A stretch of DNA of 64,000 nt from Nostoc sp. NMS9 (GTDB lineage Bacteria > Cyanobacteriota > Cyanobacteriia > Cyanobacteriales > Nostocaceae), in NCBI RefSeq assembly GCF_017114995.1, contig NZ_JABXKL010000091.1, positions 62,001 through 126,000 of the forward strand, given 5' to 3'. Under the pieces are notes generated by a model, which saw nothing but the letters and a program-made list of their open reading frames with translations, had not been told where the DNA came from and did no database searches. The position numbers were made by a program, and so were the translations under genes. Shown one piece after another: positions 25,055 through 34,555 of the stretch; the stretch's first letter is position 1, and every line of letters starts with the position of its first letter.

Positions 25055-26554
25055 TTATTTTTCTGGATTAGACTTTTGTCTGTTTTCCTTGACTTCGCGC
25101 AACCGTTCTACTAATTTTTTATCCGATTCAGCAGCAGATGTAGACTGGCCCTGATTGATTTTCGGCAACAATAACGGTTCAGAAGTAGTAGCTGCCGATG
25201 AAGGCGTAGGCTGGTTATTTTTAATTTGCAGTTCAGATAATGGTTTGGGAGTAGCTGCTGGTGCAGTTAATGGTTTGAGAGTACCTGTTGGTGAGGACGT
25301 AGGCGGGTTATTTCTGATTTGTAAATTAGGTAATGGTTTAAAAGTAGCTGCTGGTGAGGGAGTAATCTGATTGTTATTGATTCCCGGTGCAGATAATGAC
25401 GACGGGTTTTGCTCTTGAGTAGTCCCAGTAAGATTGCTCGTGCTGTTTTGGAAACGTAGGTTGAATGGATAGGAACTAATCTGTTTATCGCCCTTGGGGG
25501 ATTGCTTGTTGAAGTATTGCCTTGCTTTTAATTGCAATTCCGGGGAAATTAACTTGTCTTGAAATTTGATATCTAATACCTTACCATCAGGATCTACAAC
25601 CAATACACCCAAAACAGCACCTTCAAGATTTGACTTATTCGTGGATAATGTTTGGCGGATGACTGGTTTTTGTTCAGCGTTGGGGTATTGTTGCTGGACT
25701 TCCTTTCTCAGGTTGGCGTAGGAGTCTAGCTGTGCAATTGCCTGTTGAGTTCCCTTCGCCGATAAATCTGCTGTTTGTAGCGTGCTTCCCCTAGTTCCAA
25801 TTAAAGTATCCCCATTCCTTGGAGCTTGTTTTAAAGAATTTATCAGCGGGTTTTGAGCAATTGTAGACGACGCATTAGGAATTGGTTGCGAAGTCGTATT
25901 TACCTGTGCTGTTGCAACGGGTGTACTGTCAGATAAGATTGGGGGCTGGGCATTCCGCAGAATATCAGCAGGTATTTGCTGCGACTGCAATTCTGGCAAC
26001 CTATTTACAGCCAGCGGCTTAGGTGACTCGTATTTGGCGACGCTCTCATTCACATTCACACGAGGAACTGGTCGAGAGAATCTGGTACTGGTATTAAATT
26101 TAGAACTATCAAATTTAGACGCGTCAAACCGCAAATTATCACTAGGAATCATCCGCAAAGACTGCCTTGTAGGCAAGGAAGAGACTCTATAGTTATTCGA
26201 TGATGCCGGTAGCGGAGGTAATACCAGCTGACTGGATGGTGATGGCGCTAATGGGGTTAATCCCGGTTGGACGCTAAAGTTTGGAGCAGCAAGTGGGGCG
26301 ACTGGAGGTAATTGTTGTAAACCAATTTGGGGTGTGCTTGTGCTTTGCGGCAAACGGTTTTGGTCGGCTTGGCTCAATTCCAAAAGTCCGACTGTCTTGG
26401 ATGATGCTGTTTCTTTGGGCTTGTTAGACTCCATCGGCATCAATGGTACGATCATAGCGATCGCACCGTGGATACCAAGGGAGGCTATAGCTGCTATCCC
26501 AATTGGCTGGCTTAAAATTTCTGGTATATTTTTCAGCAGGGAGACGTAAGACAT
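25055..26554 (-). CDS. TonB-like protein with proline/serine-rich linker
   Basis: 499 residues. One N-terminal membrane anchor (about residues 16-36, IGIAAIASLGIHGAIAMIV) is followed by a long low-complexity region rich in Pro, Ser, Gln and Asn. A compact domain near 295-365 (GAVLGVLVVDPDGKVLDIKF to SSYPFNLRF) resembles the C-terminal domain of TonB, which contacts outer-membrane receptors. After it comes a second repetitive linker with three LKPLxxLQIxNN-like units. No exbB/exbD or receptor gene is nearby. It may transmit force or span the periplasm; this is inferred from layout. Confidence 0.6.
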   Translation of the reverse strand: MSYVSLLKNIPEILSQPIGIAAIASLGIHGAIAMIVPLMPMESNKPKETASSKTVGLLELSQADQNRLPQSTSTPQIGLQQLPPVAPLAAPNFSVQPGLTPLAPSPSSQLVLPPLPASSNNYRVSSLPTRQSLRMIPSDNLRFDASKFDSSKFNTSTRFSRPVPRVNVNESVAKYESPKPLAVNRLPELQSQQIPADILRNAQPPILSDSTPVATAQVNTTSQPIPNASSTIAQNPLINSLKQAPRNGDTLIGTRGSTLQTADLSAKGTQQAIAQLDSYANLRKEVQQQYPNAEQKPVIRQTLSTNKSNLEGAVLGVLVVDPDGKVLDIKFQDKLISPELQLKARQYFNKQSPKGDKQISSYPFNLRFQNSTSNLTGTTQEQNPSSLSAPGINNNQITPSPAATFKPLPNLQIRNNPPTSSPTGTLKPLTAPAATPKPLSELQIKNNQPTPSSAATTSEPLLLPKINQGQSTSAAESDKKLVERLREVKENRQKSNPEK

Positions 26555-27110
26555 AGCTGTTATCGTTCACTCACTCAGTTGCAGTTTACTAGCGATTTTC
26601 TCTTTTCGATATTGCAATATCTTGCAAGAGATGCGTTCCTCATAAGGAAATAATAACTTCCTCAGTTGGCAATCAAAACGCCAAAATTGCCATTTATTCA
26701 AGTTTTTAATTAATTTAATGACGCTGTATCATATCTTCAAAATTCGAGCTTGCTAAAGAGATATTTGAAAAATTACTACTTTTGATTTTTTATTGTTATG
26801 ACGCACACAATTAAAATTAATATCTGGGAGTTTTATAAAGTTTAAGTAAACGCACAAGTTTGAATACATCAAAACATCTGCCGAAGTTGCCTTATTTTTT
26901 CAACTGTTTTTCGTCAACGACACTTCTGTAACAGATGACACACGTGCTTATCTAGGATTGGCCCTTATTTGAAAATATTACCACATCGGTAGCTTCTCAA
27001 ACTGTTGCAAATTGTACAATTTTCTTGACATTCTAGCGCTAAATCCCACCAAAGCTATTGGTTTTTTCTCCAAGGAGTGAGTCAGACGATCGCAATTCTA
27101 GTTCCTGAAT
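26555..27110. other. Intergenic region, divergent promoters
   Basis: 556 AT-rich bases between the divergent TonB-like and lipase genes. Apart from a small ATATTGCAATAT palindrome near 26610 I see no RNA gene, ORF or repeat; it presumably holds the promoters of both genes. Confidence 0.4.
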
Positions 27111-27863
27111 ATGACTACTTCTTCATCAAAAAAGTTTAAACCCTCAATATTGCATCCAAAATTTCAAATGCCCTTACCGACAGTTATTTTGCCTGGATAT
27201 CTAGAAAGTGCGATCGCTTATCGCCAACTAGAACAATCCCTACAAAACTTAGATTTTCCCACGGTTACAGTGCCACTGCGACGGCGTGACTGGCTCCCCA
27301 CTCTGGGAGTAAGACCCGTAACCCTGATTCTGCAACAACTCGATTACACGATCAAGCATATATTACGTCAACATAATGCTACTCAAATTAACTTAATTGG
27401 TCACTCAGCCGGAGGTTGGATATCCCGCATTTACATGGGAGAAAAGCCCTATTTAGCACGCGGTGATGTCAAACCATTTCTCTGGCAAGGGCATCCCTTG
27501 GTTGCTACTTTCATCACCTTGGGTACACCCCATATTAGCCAAGAACGCTGGACACGTTCCAATCTAGATTTTGTCACCAATAACTACCCAGGAGCGTTTT
27601 ACAAAAACGTTCGTTACGTTTGTGTGGCTGGCAAAACTATCTTTGGAAAAAGGCGGCCTGGTAGTTGGTTAGCTTACAGTAGTTACCAATTAACCTGTGG
27701 TAAGGGTAACACTTGGGGAGATGGCATTACGCCCATTGAAGCTGCTCATTTGGAGGGAGCGGAAAATCTGGTGATTGAAGGTGTCAAGCATTCTCCCAGA
27801 AGTCCTGGAATTTGGTATGGCTCACCAGACCCCTTAAAAGCTTGGGTGCAATATTTGATTTAA
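27111..27863 (+). CDS. Alpha/beta hydrolase, lipase-like
   Basis: 250 residues. The nucleophile elbow GHSAGGW (about residues 98-104) supplies the catalytic serine, and LPTVILPGYLESAIAYRQLE near the start carries the oxyanion-hole loop. The acid is probably the Asp of TWGDGITPIEAAH and the histidine that of EGVKHSPRSPG. No signal peptide is seen, so it probably acts on lipids or esters at the inside of the membrane. Similar cyanobacterial proteins are annotated as lipase class 2 or PGAP1-like. It is followed at 100 bases by the cytochrome b-like gene. Confidence 0.82.
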   Translation: MTTSSSKKFKPSILHPKFQMPLPTVILPGYLESAIAYRQLEQSLQNLDFPTVTVPLRRRDWLPTLGVRPVTLILQQLDYTIKHILRQHNATQINLIGHSAGGWISRIYMGEKPYLARGDVKPFLWQGHPLVATFITLGTPHISQERWTRSNLDFVTNNYPGAFYKNVRYVCVAGKTIFGKRRPGSWLAYSSYQLTCGKGNTWGDGITPIEAAHLEGAENLVIEGVKHSPRSPGIWYGSPDPLKAWVQYLI

Positions 27864-27963
27864 AAAACTTTATTTTTATATAAGAAAAGTAAAATTTATT
27901 AAAATTTCTTAGCTAAAATTGTAATAAGAATAAATACTTAGTTAAGAACAGGAGGGGTGAGCC

Positions 27964-28596
27964 ATGCAAAGCACCCAGTTCGATAAGATTTTGCGACGAA
28001 TAGCGACGATATTATCAGTCGTGATTTTGACTCTGTGTTTAATTTATATCTCTACCGGAGTTTTGCTGTCTTTTTACTATGAACCGACAGCAGGCGGAGC
28101 TTATAACTCATTGAAGATGATTAATACACAACTGCCATACGGTTGGTTGTTTTGGAGAGCGCATGATATTGCTGGTAATGCGATAATTGCGATCGCTCTA
28201 ATTCAAATTGTGGTGATGTTTTTAGGTCGGCAATTTCGTAAGAGTTGGCTGGCCGCTTGGATTAGTGTGATTTTGCTAACCCTAAGTGCGATCGGGCTGG
28301 ATTGGACAGCGATGATTTTAGATTGGACTCAGGAAGGTTACTGGCGTTTTAGCATTGAGCTAGGAACCATCGAAGCCATTCCTTTGATTGGTGGGCAACT
28401 GCGCGACATCCTAACTGGTGGTGGAGCCATTAACACAATTACCGTCGAACACCTTTACACAATCCACAGTTATCTGATTTCGGTAGCGACGCTAATTCTC
28501 GCCATAGTACATTTGTCTGCTTTACTCTGGCAGGAATGGCAAATGTATCAAGAAGCGGCAAAACTAGAAAGCGAATTTATTCCTTCCCAAGGCTAA
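27964..28596 (+). CDS. Cytochrome b6-like protein lacking one haem ligand
   Basis: 210 residues, aligning by eye along the whole of cytochrome b6 (PetB): TGVLLSFYYEPT, then helix B, then TQEGYWRFSIELG and EAIPLIGGQLRDILTGG. Helix D keeps both histidines (IHSYLIS...AIVH, 15 apart). Helix B has the first (RAHDIAG) but the second, 14 residues on, is Gln (IALIQIVV). So one b haem should bind normally and the other has lost a ligand. The N-terminal cysteine that holds haem c in real b6 is also absent. A strong ribosome site (GGAGGGG) precedes the ATG. It cannot replace PetB; perhaps a membrane electron carrier of unknown partner. Confidence 0.75.
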   Translation: MQSTQFDKILRRIATILSVVILTLCLIYISTGVLLSFYYEPTAGGAYNSLKMINTQLPYGWLFWRAHDIAGNAIIAIALIQIVVMFLGRQFRKSWLAAWISVILLTLSAIGLDWTAMILDWTQEGYWRFSIELGTIEAIPLIGGQLRDILTGGGAINTITVEHLYTIHSYLISVATLILAIVHLSALLWQEWQMYQEAAKLESEFIPSQG

Positions 28597-28679
28597 TAAA
28601 GAGTCAAGAGTTAGGAATTTCTCCCCTGCTGCCCTGCTCCTCTGCTGCCCTGCTCCTCTGCTCCTCTGCCCCATCCCCC

Positions 28680-30599
28680 TCATCCTCCAGAAGCCTCACT
28701 AGTAGAAAGTTGAGATAATTGGGCGAGGGATAGGTCTTCAACCTCTGGTAACTTTTCTAGAGAGAGAGGAGTGGATTGGGTGGCACCAGATAAACGTTTT
28801 AAAAGGCTAGGTCTGGGGTCATGTAACAGATAAATAATCCGATCGCCAATTTCCCAATCTTGGTTCGCTGGCATTACTTGTAAGCGTTCAGCTCGTTCTA
28901 CCAACAGCGGTATCAAAACCCCAGTCCGAATCTTTTCTTGGATGCGATCGCATTGAGTCGAAAACTCCAACTCATCTAGCGTAGTTGTCCCCAACTTAAC
29001 TCGCCCATCATTCAAATATTCATTCCAAGTTTTAATCGCTAAGTCTGGAATAAAAGCTTGATTAACTTTATTACTAGCCGAGGTACTCGCTTGCGGATCG
29101 CGGGGAAAAACAGCTAAGACGCGCGGGGGTTTAAACTCTTCAGCTGCTCTTTGAGCCAAAACAAAATTCACCTCACCATTACTTGTCATAGCCAAAAAAG
29201 TACCTATAGAGCCAAGTCCTGCCTCTTCCAAAACAGCAGCATCCAGCGCACTGCTGGCAATAACCCGGAGATTTTGCGCCTCGGCTTGCACAAGACATTC
29301 GGGGTCAGTATCAATCATCACCACGTTTTCTCCCCGTTCTTGAAAGAAACGAGCAATCACAAGACTTAAGGGATTACAACCCACAATCACTGCCCCAGTT
29401 ACGTCCTTGGAGGTGATTTGCAGCCATTTGGCAACCCAGCCAGCTGTTAGCCCTTGGCACACAACAGTCATGATAATTGTGAGGAAAACTAAAGCTTTGA
29501 TGGAATCACCGCCGTTAATGCCTCGCTGTGTCAACGAAATCGCAAAAAAAGAAGCTACAGAGGCGGCAACAATTCCTCTCGGAGCAACCCAGCTTAAAAA
29601 CAGTTTCTGTCGCCAGTTTAGGTCACTGTTCCAGGTACACAAGAGGATATTAATCGGGCGAACGACGAACATTAGTACCAAAACGGTGAATAAACTGCCC
29701 CAACCCAAAGCAAACACACTGGCAATGGATAGGTCAGCAGCTAATAAGATAAATAGCACCGAAACGCTGAGGATTGTCAGCTGACCTTTAAAGCTGCGTA
29801 ACAGACGTTCTTCCGGGACTGAGGAGTTAGCAAAAACTGCTCCTGCAACTACTGTTGTCATGACTCCCGATTCACTGCGGATCATCTGCGATAAGGTAAA
29901 CAAGCTCCAAAGTATCGCCAACACCACTAAGTTTTTTAGCTCAAATGACAGAAAACTGGCGCGTTTGAAAATCAAACTCATCAGATAACCGCCAGCACCA
30001 CCAATTGCTGCTCCCACACCCAGGCGTATAAGTAAACCGACGATCGCATTGATCGGGTCAGCATCGCCGTTCAAAATCGTATCGAGGACAACGAAGGCGA
30101 GGATAGCCCCTACAGGGTCAATTAAAACCCCTTCTCCTTCCAAAAGTGTGGCCACTTGTCGATCTACATTGATTTGTTTGAGCAATGGGCCAACGACGGT
30201 TGGGCCTGTCACCACGACTATGGAAGCATAAAGAAAAGCTATGTTCCAGGGAAATTCACCCAGCCAGTGAGCAGCCATACTCCCACCAAGCAATGTGATC
30301 AGCGTTCCTTGAGTGACGAGCAATTGTAGGCTGACTGAAACTCTACCTAACTCACGCAGATCCAAGTTAAGTCCGCCTTCAAACAAAATGATTGCCGTTG
30401 CTAGGGCGACTATAACTTCCAGTCCAGTGCCTAGCGAATGGGGATGCAAAAGCCCTATGCCATCGGAGCCAAACAAAATGCCCAACAGCAATAACAAGAC
30501 GATGCTGGGTACACGAAGGTATGCAGCCAGCACTTGGGCACTAATGCCTGCAAAGACAGCGATCGCCATCTGTATGGTGATTTCAAAAGATGCTTCCAT
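28680..30599 (-). CDS. CPA1-type cation:proton antiporter with TrkA-N domain
   Basis: 639 residues. About twelve membrane segments occupy residues 1-395, with the exchanger signatures LLLLGILFGSDGIGLLHP, FEGGLNLDLREL, EGEGVLIDPVGAILAF and SWVAPRGIVAAS. From about 400 a Rossmann-type TrkA-N domain follows (GAVIVGCNPLSLVIARFF, VVMIDTDPE), then a short TrkA-C-like end. The protein exchanges Na+ or K+ for protons in a membrane, and the soluble domain probably gates it in response to a nucleotide. It is convergent with the cytochrome b-like gene. Confidence 0.88.
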   Translation of the reverse strand: MEASFEITIQMAIAVFAGISAQVLAAYLRVPSIVLLLLLGILFGSDGIGLLHPHSLGTGLEVIVALATAIILFEGGLNLDLRELGRVSVSLQLLVTQGTLITLLGGSMAAHWLGEFPWNIAFLYASIVVVTGPTVVGPLLKQINVDRQVATLLEGEGVLIDPVGAILAFVVLDTILNGDADPINAIVGLLIRLGVGAAIGGAGGYLMSLIFKRASFLSFELKNLVVLAILWSLFTLSQMIRSESGVMTTVVAGAVFANSSVPEERLLRSFKGQLTILSVSVLFILLAADLSIASVFALGWGSLFTVLVLMFVVRPINILLCTWNSDLNWRQKLFLSWVAPRGIVAASVASFFAISLTQRGINGGDSIKALVFLTIIMTVVCQGLTAGWVAKWLQITSKDVTGAVIVGCNPLSLVIARFFQERGENVVMIDTDPECLVQAEAQNLRVIASSALDAAVLEEAGLGSIGTFLAMTSNGEVNFVLAQRAAEEFKPPRVLAVFPRDPQASTSASNKVNQAFIPDLAIKTWNEYLNDGRVKLGTTTLDELEFSTQCDRIQEKIRTGVLIPLLVERAERLQVMPANQDWEIGDRIIYLLHDPRPSLLKRLSGATQSTPLSLEKLPEVEDLSLAQLSQLSTSEASGG

Positions 30600-30875
30600 G
30601 TTGTAGATTTTGAGCGATTTATTTCAAAATCTCTTGTAAAAAACCGTAGATATTAACTCTACAAAGTACAACATCATACCCTTTGTTCCTTGCTATCTTC
30701 AGCGTTTTTTAGATATGTGTATACCCCGAAATTCCCAGCGCCCAATGCTGACGCACCCTGCGGCTGACCGCAGAAGCATCTACGGACTTTTTATCTGTAT
30801 CCATATCTTTGTATCCTCTTTAAGCTTTTGCTTCCACCCAGTTTAGCTGCCAGAAACTTTTTTTGGCAAAACCTG
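30600..30875. other. Intergenic region before tRNA-Glu
   Basis: Contains a small CTGCGG-CTGA-CCGCAG hairpin near 30768 and otherwise AT-rich sequence without ORFs. It must carry the promoter of the antiporter gene on the minus strand. Confidence 0.4.
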
Positions 30876-30904
30876 TTGACAACGGCAAGGAAATTGGTTA
30901 ACTT
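30876..30904 (+). promoter_or_regulatory. Promoter of tRNA-Glu
   Basis: TTGACA (30876-30881), 17 bases, then TAACTT (30899-30904), 20 bases before the tRNA. Consensus-like sigma-70 promoter. Confidence 0.6.
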
Positions 30905-30924
30905 ATAAAAGGTCTGAGTCCAAT

Positions 30925-30997
30925 GCCCCCATCGTCTAGAGGCCTAGGACACCTCCCTTTCACGGAGGTAACGGGGATTCGAATTCCCCTGGGGGTA
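30925..30997 (+). tRNA. trnE-UUC: tRNA-Glu (TTC)
   Basis: 73-nt complete cloverleaf with anticodon loop CTTTCAC, T-loop TTCGAAT and acceptor GCCCCCA paired to TGGGGGT. This is the housekeeping glutamate tRNA, which in cyanobacteria also feeds chlorophyll synthesis. CCA is not encoded. Confidence 0.97.
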
Positions 30998-31047
30998 CTT
31001 GAAAGCAATAAAAAGCAAAAGCTTTTTTGTTTGAAATCTAGCAATAA

Positions 31048-31083
31048 AAACCATCATCCAGGAATACACCTGAATGATGGTTT
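31048..31083. terminator. Bidirectional terminator hairpin
   Basis: AAACCATCAT pairs with ATGATGGTTT, extended by CAGG/CCTG after one mismatch, with a 6-nt loop. It ends both the tRNA-Glu transcript (T-rich side) and the SRPBCC gene opposite. Confidence 0.7.
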
Positions 31084-31091
31084 AATTGTTG

Positions 31092-31679
31092 TTATGCATA
31101 CGGCTCTTTGCTGGCTAGTTCTTCTACACGTTGGTGAATAGCCAAAAGATTTAACCGCAAATCTTTGCTCAGGCGATTTTCAATAATTCCCACTGGCATA
31201 GTGAGTTTAGGCCAAACTTGAATTGTGTAGGACAGATTTGTTCCTAGATACTCACCGAAAGAATAAGGCTCTAAGCACCAGCTACCAGAAAAGCCTTTAA
31301 AATCTCCCTCTACCATGCGAAAATTAATTGCTTTAGGAAAGCATTCTTCCAAATCTAGAACTACCCGCGCACAAAAGTTGAAATTCAGTAAGCGTTGGGA
31401 GCCTACTTGCTCCAGCCGAATTCCACCATCGGGATGCTCAATTAGACAACTCTTGGCGAGGTTGGGGAGGAAGTCAGGTAAGGCTTCATAATTTGTCAGA
31501 ACCTTCCAGATTTGCTCCACTGGGTGGGGAATTTGGACTTTAGCACTGATTTGCCGCTGTCGCTCTGCTATTTTCTCAATTTGAACTTCTACCTGAGTAG
31601 ACAGATCCCCTTCTAGGTTGGTGTCATCAGTGGAAGATTGCAAATCAGGGTTCTCTGTTGTGTTCTGTTTTTTAGTCAC
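31092..31679 (-). CDS. SRPBCC / cyclase-dehydrase (Coq10-like) protein
   Basis: 195 residues. After an acidic, low-complexity N-terminus of about 40 residues comes a single START-like domain: ISAKVQIPHPVEQIWKVLTN, ALPDFLPNLAKSCLIEH, then the strands around FSGSWCLEPY and TNLSYTIQVWPKLTMPVG. Such domains bind a hydrophobic ligand; Coq10 relatives bind quinones. Its start lies 8 bases after the stop of the histidine kinase gene on the same strand, so the two are probably cotranscribed. Confidence 0.75.
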   Translation of the reverse strand: MTKKQNTTENPDLQSSTDDTNLEGDLSTQVEVQIEKIAERQRQISAKVQIPHPVEQIWKVLTNYEALPDFLPNLAKSCLIEHPDGGIRLEQVGSQRLLNFNFCARVVLDLEECFPKAINFRMVEGDFKGFSGSWCLEPYSFGEYLGTNLSYTIQVWPKLTMPVGIIENRLSKDLRLNLLAIHQRVEELASKEPYA

Positions 31680-31687
31680 TTTCAGAA

Positions 31688-33706
31688 TTATGGTTTGCTT
31701 TCGTCAGAAAATTGGGGCAGAGTCAAGGTGAAGCAAATTTCGCTCTGTTCAGAATCCGAAATTGGGAGACTTTCAACAGCGATCACTCCATTCAGATGCT
31801 GCACTAAAGACTTGACTAAAGCAAGTCCCAAGCCAGTCCCTGGAGTCCAGCGCCCTTTTCCACGACGGAACTTATCAAAGATGTAGGTCGCTTCTTCTTC
31901 AGAGATGGCACGTCCTGTATTCGTCACCTTCATGATAACTTGATCGATTTGTTGCTCGACTCGGTGAGCCGCTTCAAGGCGGACTATTGTATCAGGTTCT
32001 GAGTATTTACAGGCATTCGTTAACAATTCTTGCAGGATGCGGTCAAAACTCTCCAGTTCAGTTTGCAGTTTGAGCGATTCCTCCGGCAAATCTACAGAAA
32101 TCTTTAATCCTTTTTCGCCAAGTTTTTTCTCAAAAGATGCTGCTATATCCTGAATTCTAGTATTTAAATCTATAGATTCTAATTGCGGCGCTTCGTGAGG
32201 CGACTCTAGCTTTTGGAGTGTCAACAAGTCATTAATCAAGTTGATTTCCTTTGAACATTCCTGCTCAAGAATATCTAGATATCTACCCTGACGCTCTGGC
32301 GCTACTCCTGGCAAACGCAAGTTTTTTATTGACATCAGCATATTTGTCAAAGGATAGCGTAGGCGATCGCTCATGTTACTCAAAAATTCATCTTTGAGTT
32401 CATTGAGTTTCCGTAGCTGCTCGACATACTGCCGTGTTCTTTCATGCAATTTCGCTTGGAGTTCCAGACTACTCTGGAGTTTCGCCGTCCGTTCATCTAC
32501 CAAGGTTTGCACTTGGCGCAATGTCTGTGACTGAATTATGGCGTTACTCACTTGAGCGCAAACCATTTCCACAAGATTTAATTCTGCTGGTTGCCAATTG
32601 CGAATCACAGATTGCTGTAGCACCAAGAATCCTAAAATTTTACCTTGACTCTCCAATGGCACTAAAAGTACCGCAGGTAATTCTTCTATTGCAAATAATG
32701 GAGTAGCTGTCAAGGTCTCGTTTTGGTCTGTATAGTCATCGAAGATTACTGGTTTTCCAGAATCCATGAAGGCACGCTGGCATAAACCACAGTCTGAAAT
32801 CAAGAAAGACTGAGCTAAGGTGTCTAGTTTACTAGTGCCGGAATTTTGTGTTTCTCTAGCCCATTCAGCGATTACACTAGCTTTCGCTTTGGGAATTTGT
32901 TTTTTAGCTTGAGTCTTAAATAGTGGATCTGTATATTTCAGTAATATGAGCAAACCCCGATCTGCCTGTAGAGATTCGGCTGTCGAGGCGATAACTAACT
33001 GGAGCATTTGATTCAGCTCCAAGTTGCTGCGACTCAATATAGTTAATTGCTTGATCAAGCTTTGATGCTGGTTGCTTTTTTGCAGGGACTGCTCTTGATG
33101 AGTAATTTGTTGAGCTTGTGCAACTCCAGAAAAAGCGATCGCGCAAGCCGACTCCACTTCTTTGAGTAATTGTTTTTCTGATTCACTCCATTCATAAGGT
33201 TGGAATTTAATCAGATTAATCACTCCATTATTATTGCCACCAAACCGAGTGGGAATTGCCAAAACCGCTTTTATCGGTAGTGGCAAATATTGACACCCAA
33301 TTACCAAACTATTTTGAACGATCGAAATGTCTTCAATAGTCAATGGTTGGGCAGCACATTGCAGCACTGGCGAGTGCATAAGCAACTGTTCCATCGAAAA
33401 CATTTCTTCTGGGTGTGGCAACCCTAGATACTCATCAGCACACCAATTAGTAGTAGTTGCTTCGTCAGATGTCTCATCCGCCACAGAAACCAAGCAGCAG
33501 CAATCTACTTGAAAAGCAACTCCTAGCAATTGGGCAATCTCTCGCAGCATCAAAGCCGTAGCAGAGCTATTAGCGATGATTTGGTTAATCTTTTGTACCA
33601 ACTCGCGGGCAGGTTCTTCCTGATGCTGCATCAGCTTGACTTGGTAAGGTTGTAGTCGATCTATGTTATCTACGTAATGTGGCGGCGATGATAGAGGCTT
33701 TTTCAT
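31688..33706 (-). CDS. GAF-domain histidine-kinase-like protein without phosphoacceptor His
   Basis: About 672 residues from the ATG at 33706, chosen because GAGGG precedes it; an ATG at 33736 is an alternative. Two GAF domains (about 40-200 and 230-400) are followed by a coiled coil and the dimerisation helix. There the usual MSHELR(T/S)P reads NMSDRLRYPLTNM, so the phosphorylated His is Asp. The ATP-binding part is intact: ELLTNACKYSEPD, IFDKFRRGKG and GTGLGLALV. It may act as a scaffold, phosphatase or pseudokinase responding to a small molecule or light through the GAF domains. The His codon position lies inside a HIP1 octamer. Confidence 0.8.
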   Translation of the reverse strand: MKKPLSSPPHYVDNIDRLQPYQVKLMQHQEEPARELVQKINQIIANSSATALMLREIAQLLGVAFQVDCCCLVSVADETSDEATTTNWCADEYLGLPHPEEMFSMEQLLMHSPVLQCAAQPLTIEDISIVQNSLVIGCQYLPLPIKAVLAIPTRFGGNNNGVINLIKFQPYEWSESEKQLLKEVESACAIAFSGVAQAQQITHQEQSLQKSNQHQSLIKQLTILSRSNLELNQMLQLVIASTAESLQADRGLLILLKYTDPLFKTQAKKQIPKAKASVIAEWARETQNSGTSKLDTLAQSFLISDCGLCQRAFMDSGKPVIFDDYTDQNETLTATPLFAIEELPAVLLVPLESQGKILGFLVLQQSVIRNWQPAELNLVEMVCAQVSNAIIQSQTLRQVQTLVDERTAKLQSSLELQAKLHERTRQYVEQLRKLNELKDEFLSNMSDRLRYPLTNMLMSIKNLRLPGVAPERQGRYLDILEQECSKEINLINDLLTLQKLESPHEAPQLESIDLNTRIQDIAASFEKKLGEKGLKISVDLPEESLKLQTELESFDRILQELLTNACKYSEPDTIVRLEAAHRVEQQIDQVIMKVTNTGRAISEEEATYIFDKFRRGKGRWTPGTGLGLALVKSLVQHLNGVIAVESLPISDSEQSEICFTLTLPQFSDESKP

Positions 33707-33751
33707 TTTTGGCACGCCCTCGGATAATAACCCCATTGTTCTTGCACCCAA

Positions 33752-34555
33752 CCTCTTGGCATATTCTTCACCTTTAGTTGTGTTGCTACACCCTGATAAT
33801 TAACAAATTTTGTGTGAATACTTTCTCTCACCTGTTATAGCCCTTTTCTATCTCAGATGACCAAATTTCCACTACATCAAGCAAATTGCTACATTGTTAC
33901 ATAAGTAATAAAATACTTAAGATATCCTATAAATGCTTAAGTTAGCTTATTTTTAACTGCTCTATCTTGAAATAATTTACTAACTTTATCCTGTCTGTAA
34001 GTATACATAAACCGTAATTTCTCTAGAATTACAGCAAAATTACCCTTTTGAGCGCGTAAAATTACGTAACTTGCTTTATAAAGCTTTATTACATTTCTTG
34101 AAAAAACTAATAGGTTTAACAAGCTACTCTTTATATCTCCGTAACTCTCAGTAAAATATCAAAGGAGGCACGAGGAGGTTGCTCTTGCAGTGTAGGCTTC
34201 TCTTCTCTACGAGAGGCTGCGCCAACGAGACACACTCGTGTTCAAACCTACACTGATAGCGTAACTGTGGTAGCGAGTTCGTGAGCGTCTTGCTCTCAAC
34301 CTGTGGCAGAAATTTGGAGTAGAGCTTAAATTTAAATAAATTCTTGCTCATTAGAGGTTGCGGCAGTTCTGGCTAAATTTTGAATGCAGCCCAGTTATTA
34401 GTAAAAATAACTAGGCTGCATTCGTCTGAATATAAAACTAAACCACATCTATTTTCAGAACTATATTTTTTAAAGTAGTAAGAGCATTTTGTAGTCGCTA
34501 CTGGTAGTGGCGGGCTAGATGCCCGCCCTACCCCAGGTTTGAAAATGGACGAGGT
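33752..34555. other. Long intergenic region with structured repeats
   Basis: 804 AT-rich bases. 34188-34255 holds CAGTGTAGG and its complement flanking a TACGAGAGGCTGCGCCAACG stretch, a dispersed Nostoc-type element. 34382-34423 is a long hairpin. Minus-strand frames of 61 and 67 codons here look spurious. The promoter of the kinase gene should lie near 33760-33850. Confidence 0.5.
34382..34423. repeat. Long perfect-arm hairpin
   Basis: GAATGCAGCC and AGTTATT pair with AATAACT and GGCTGCATTC, 17 pairs with one C/A mismatch and a 6-nt loop. No T-run follows on either strand; it could be a dispersed palindromic unit or a terminator for the RHH gene. Confidence 0.6.
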
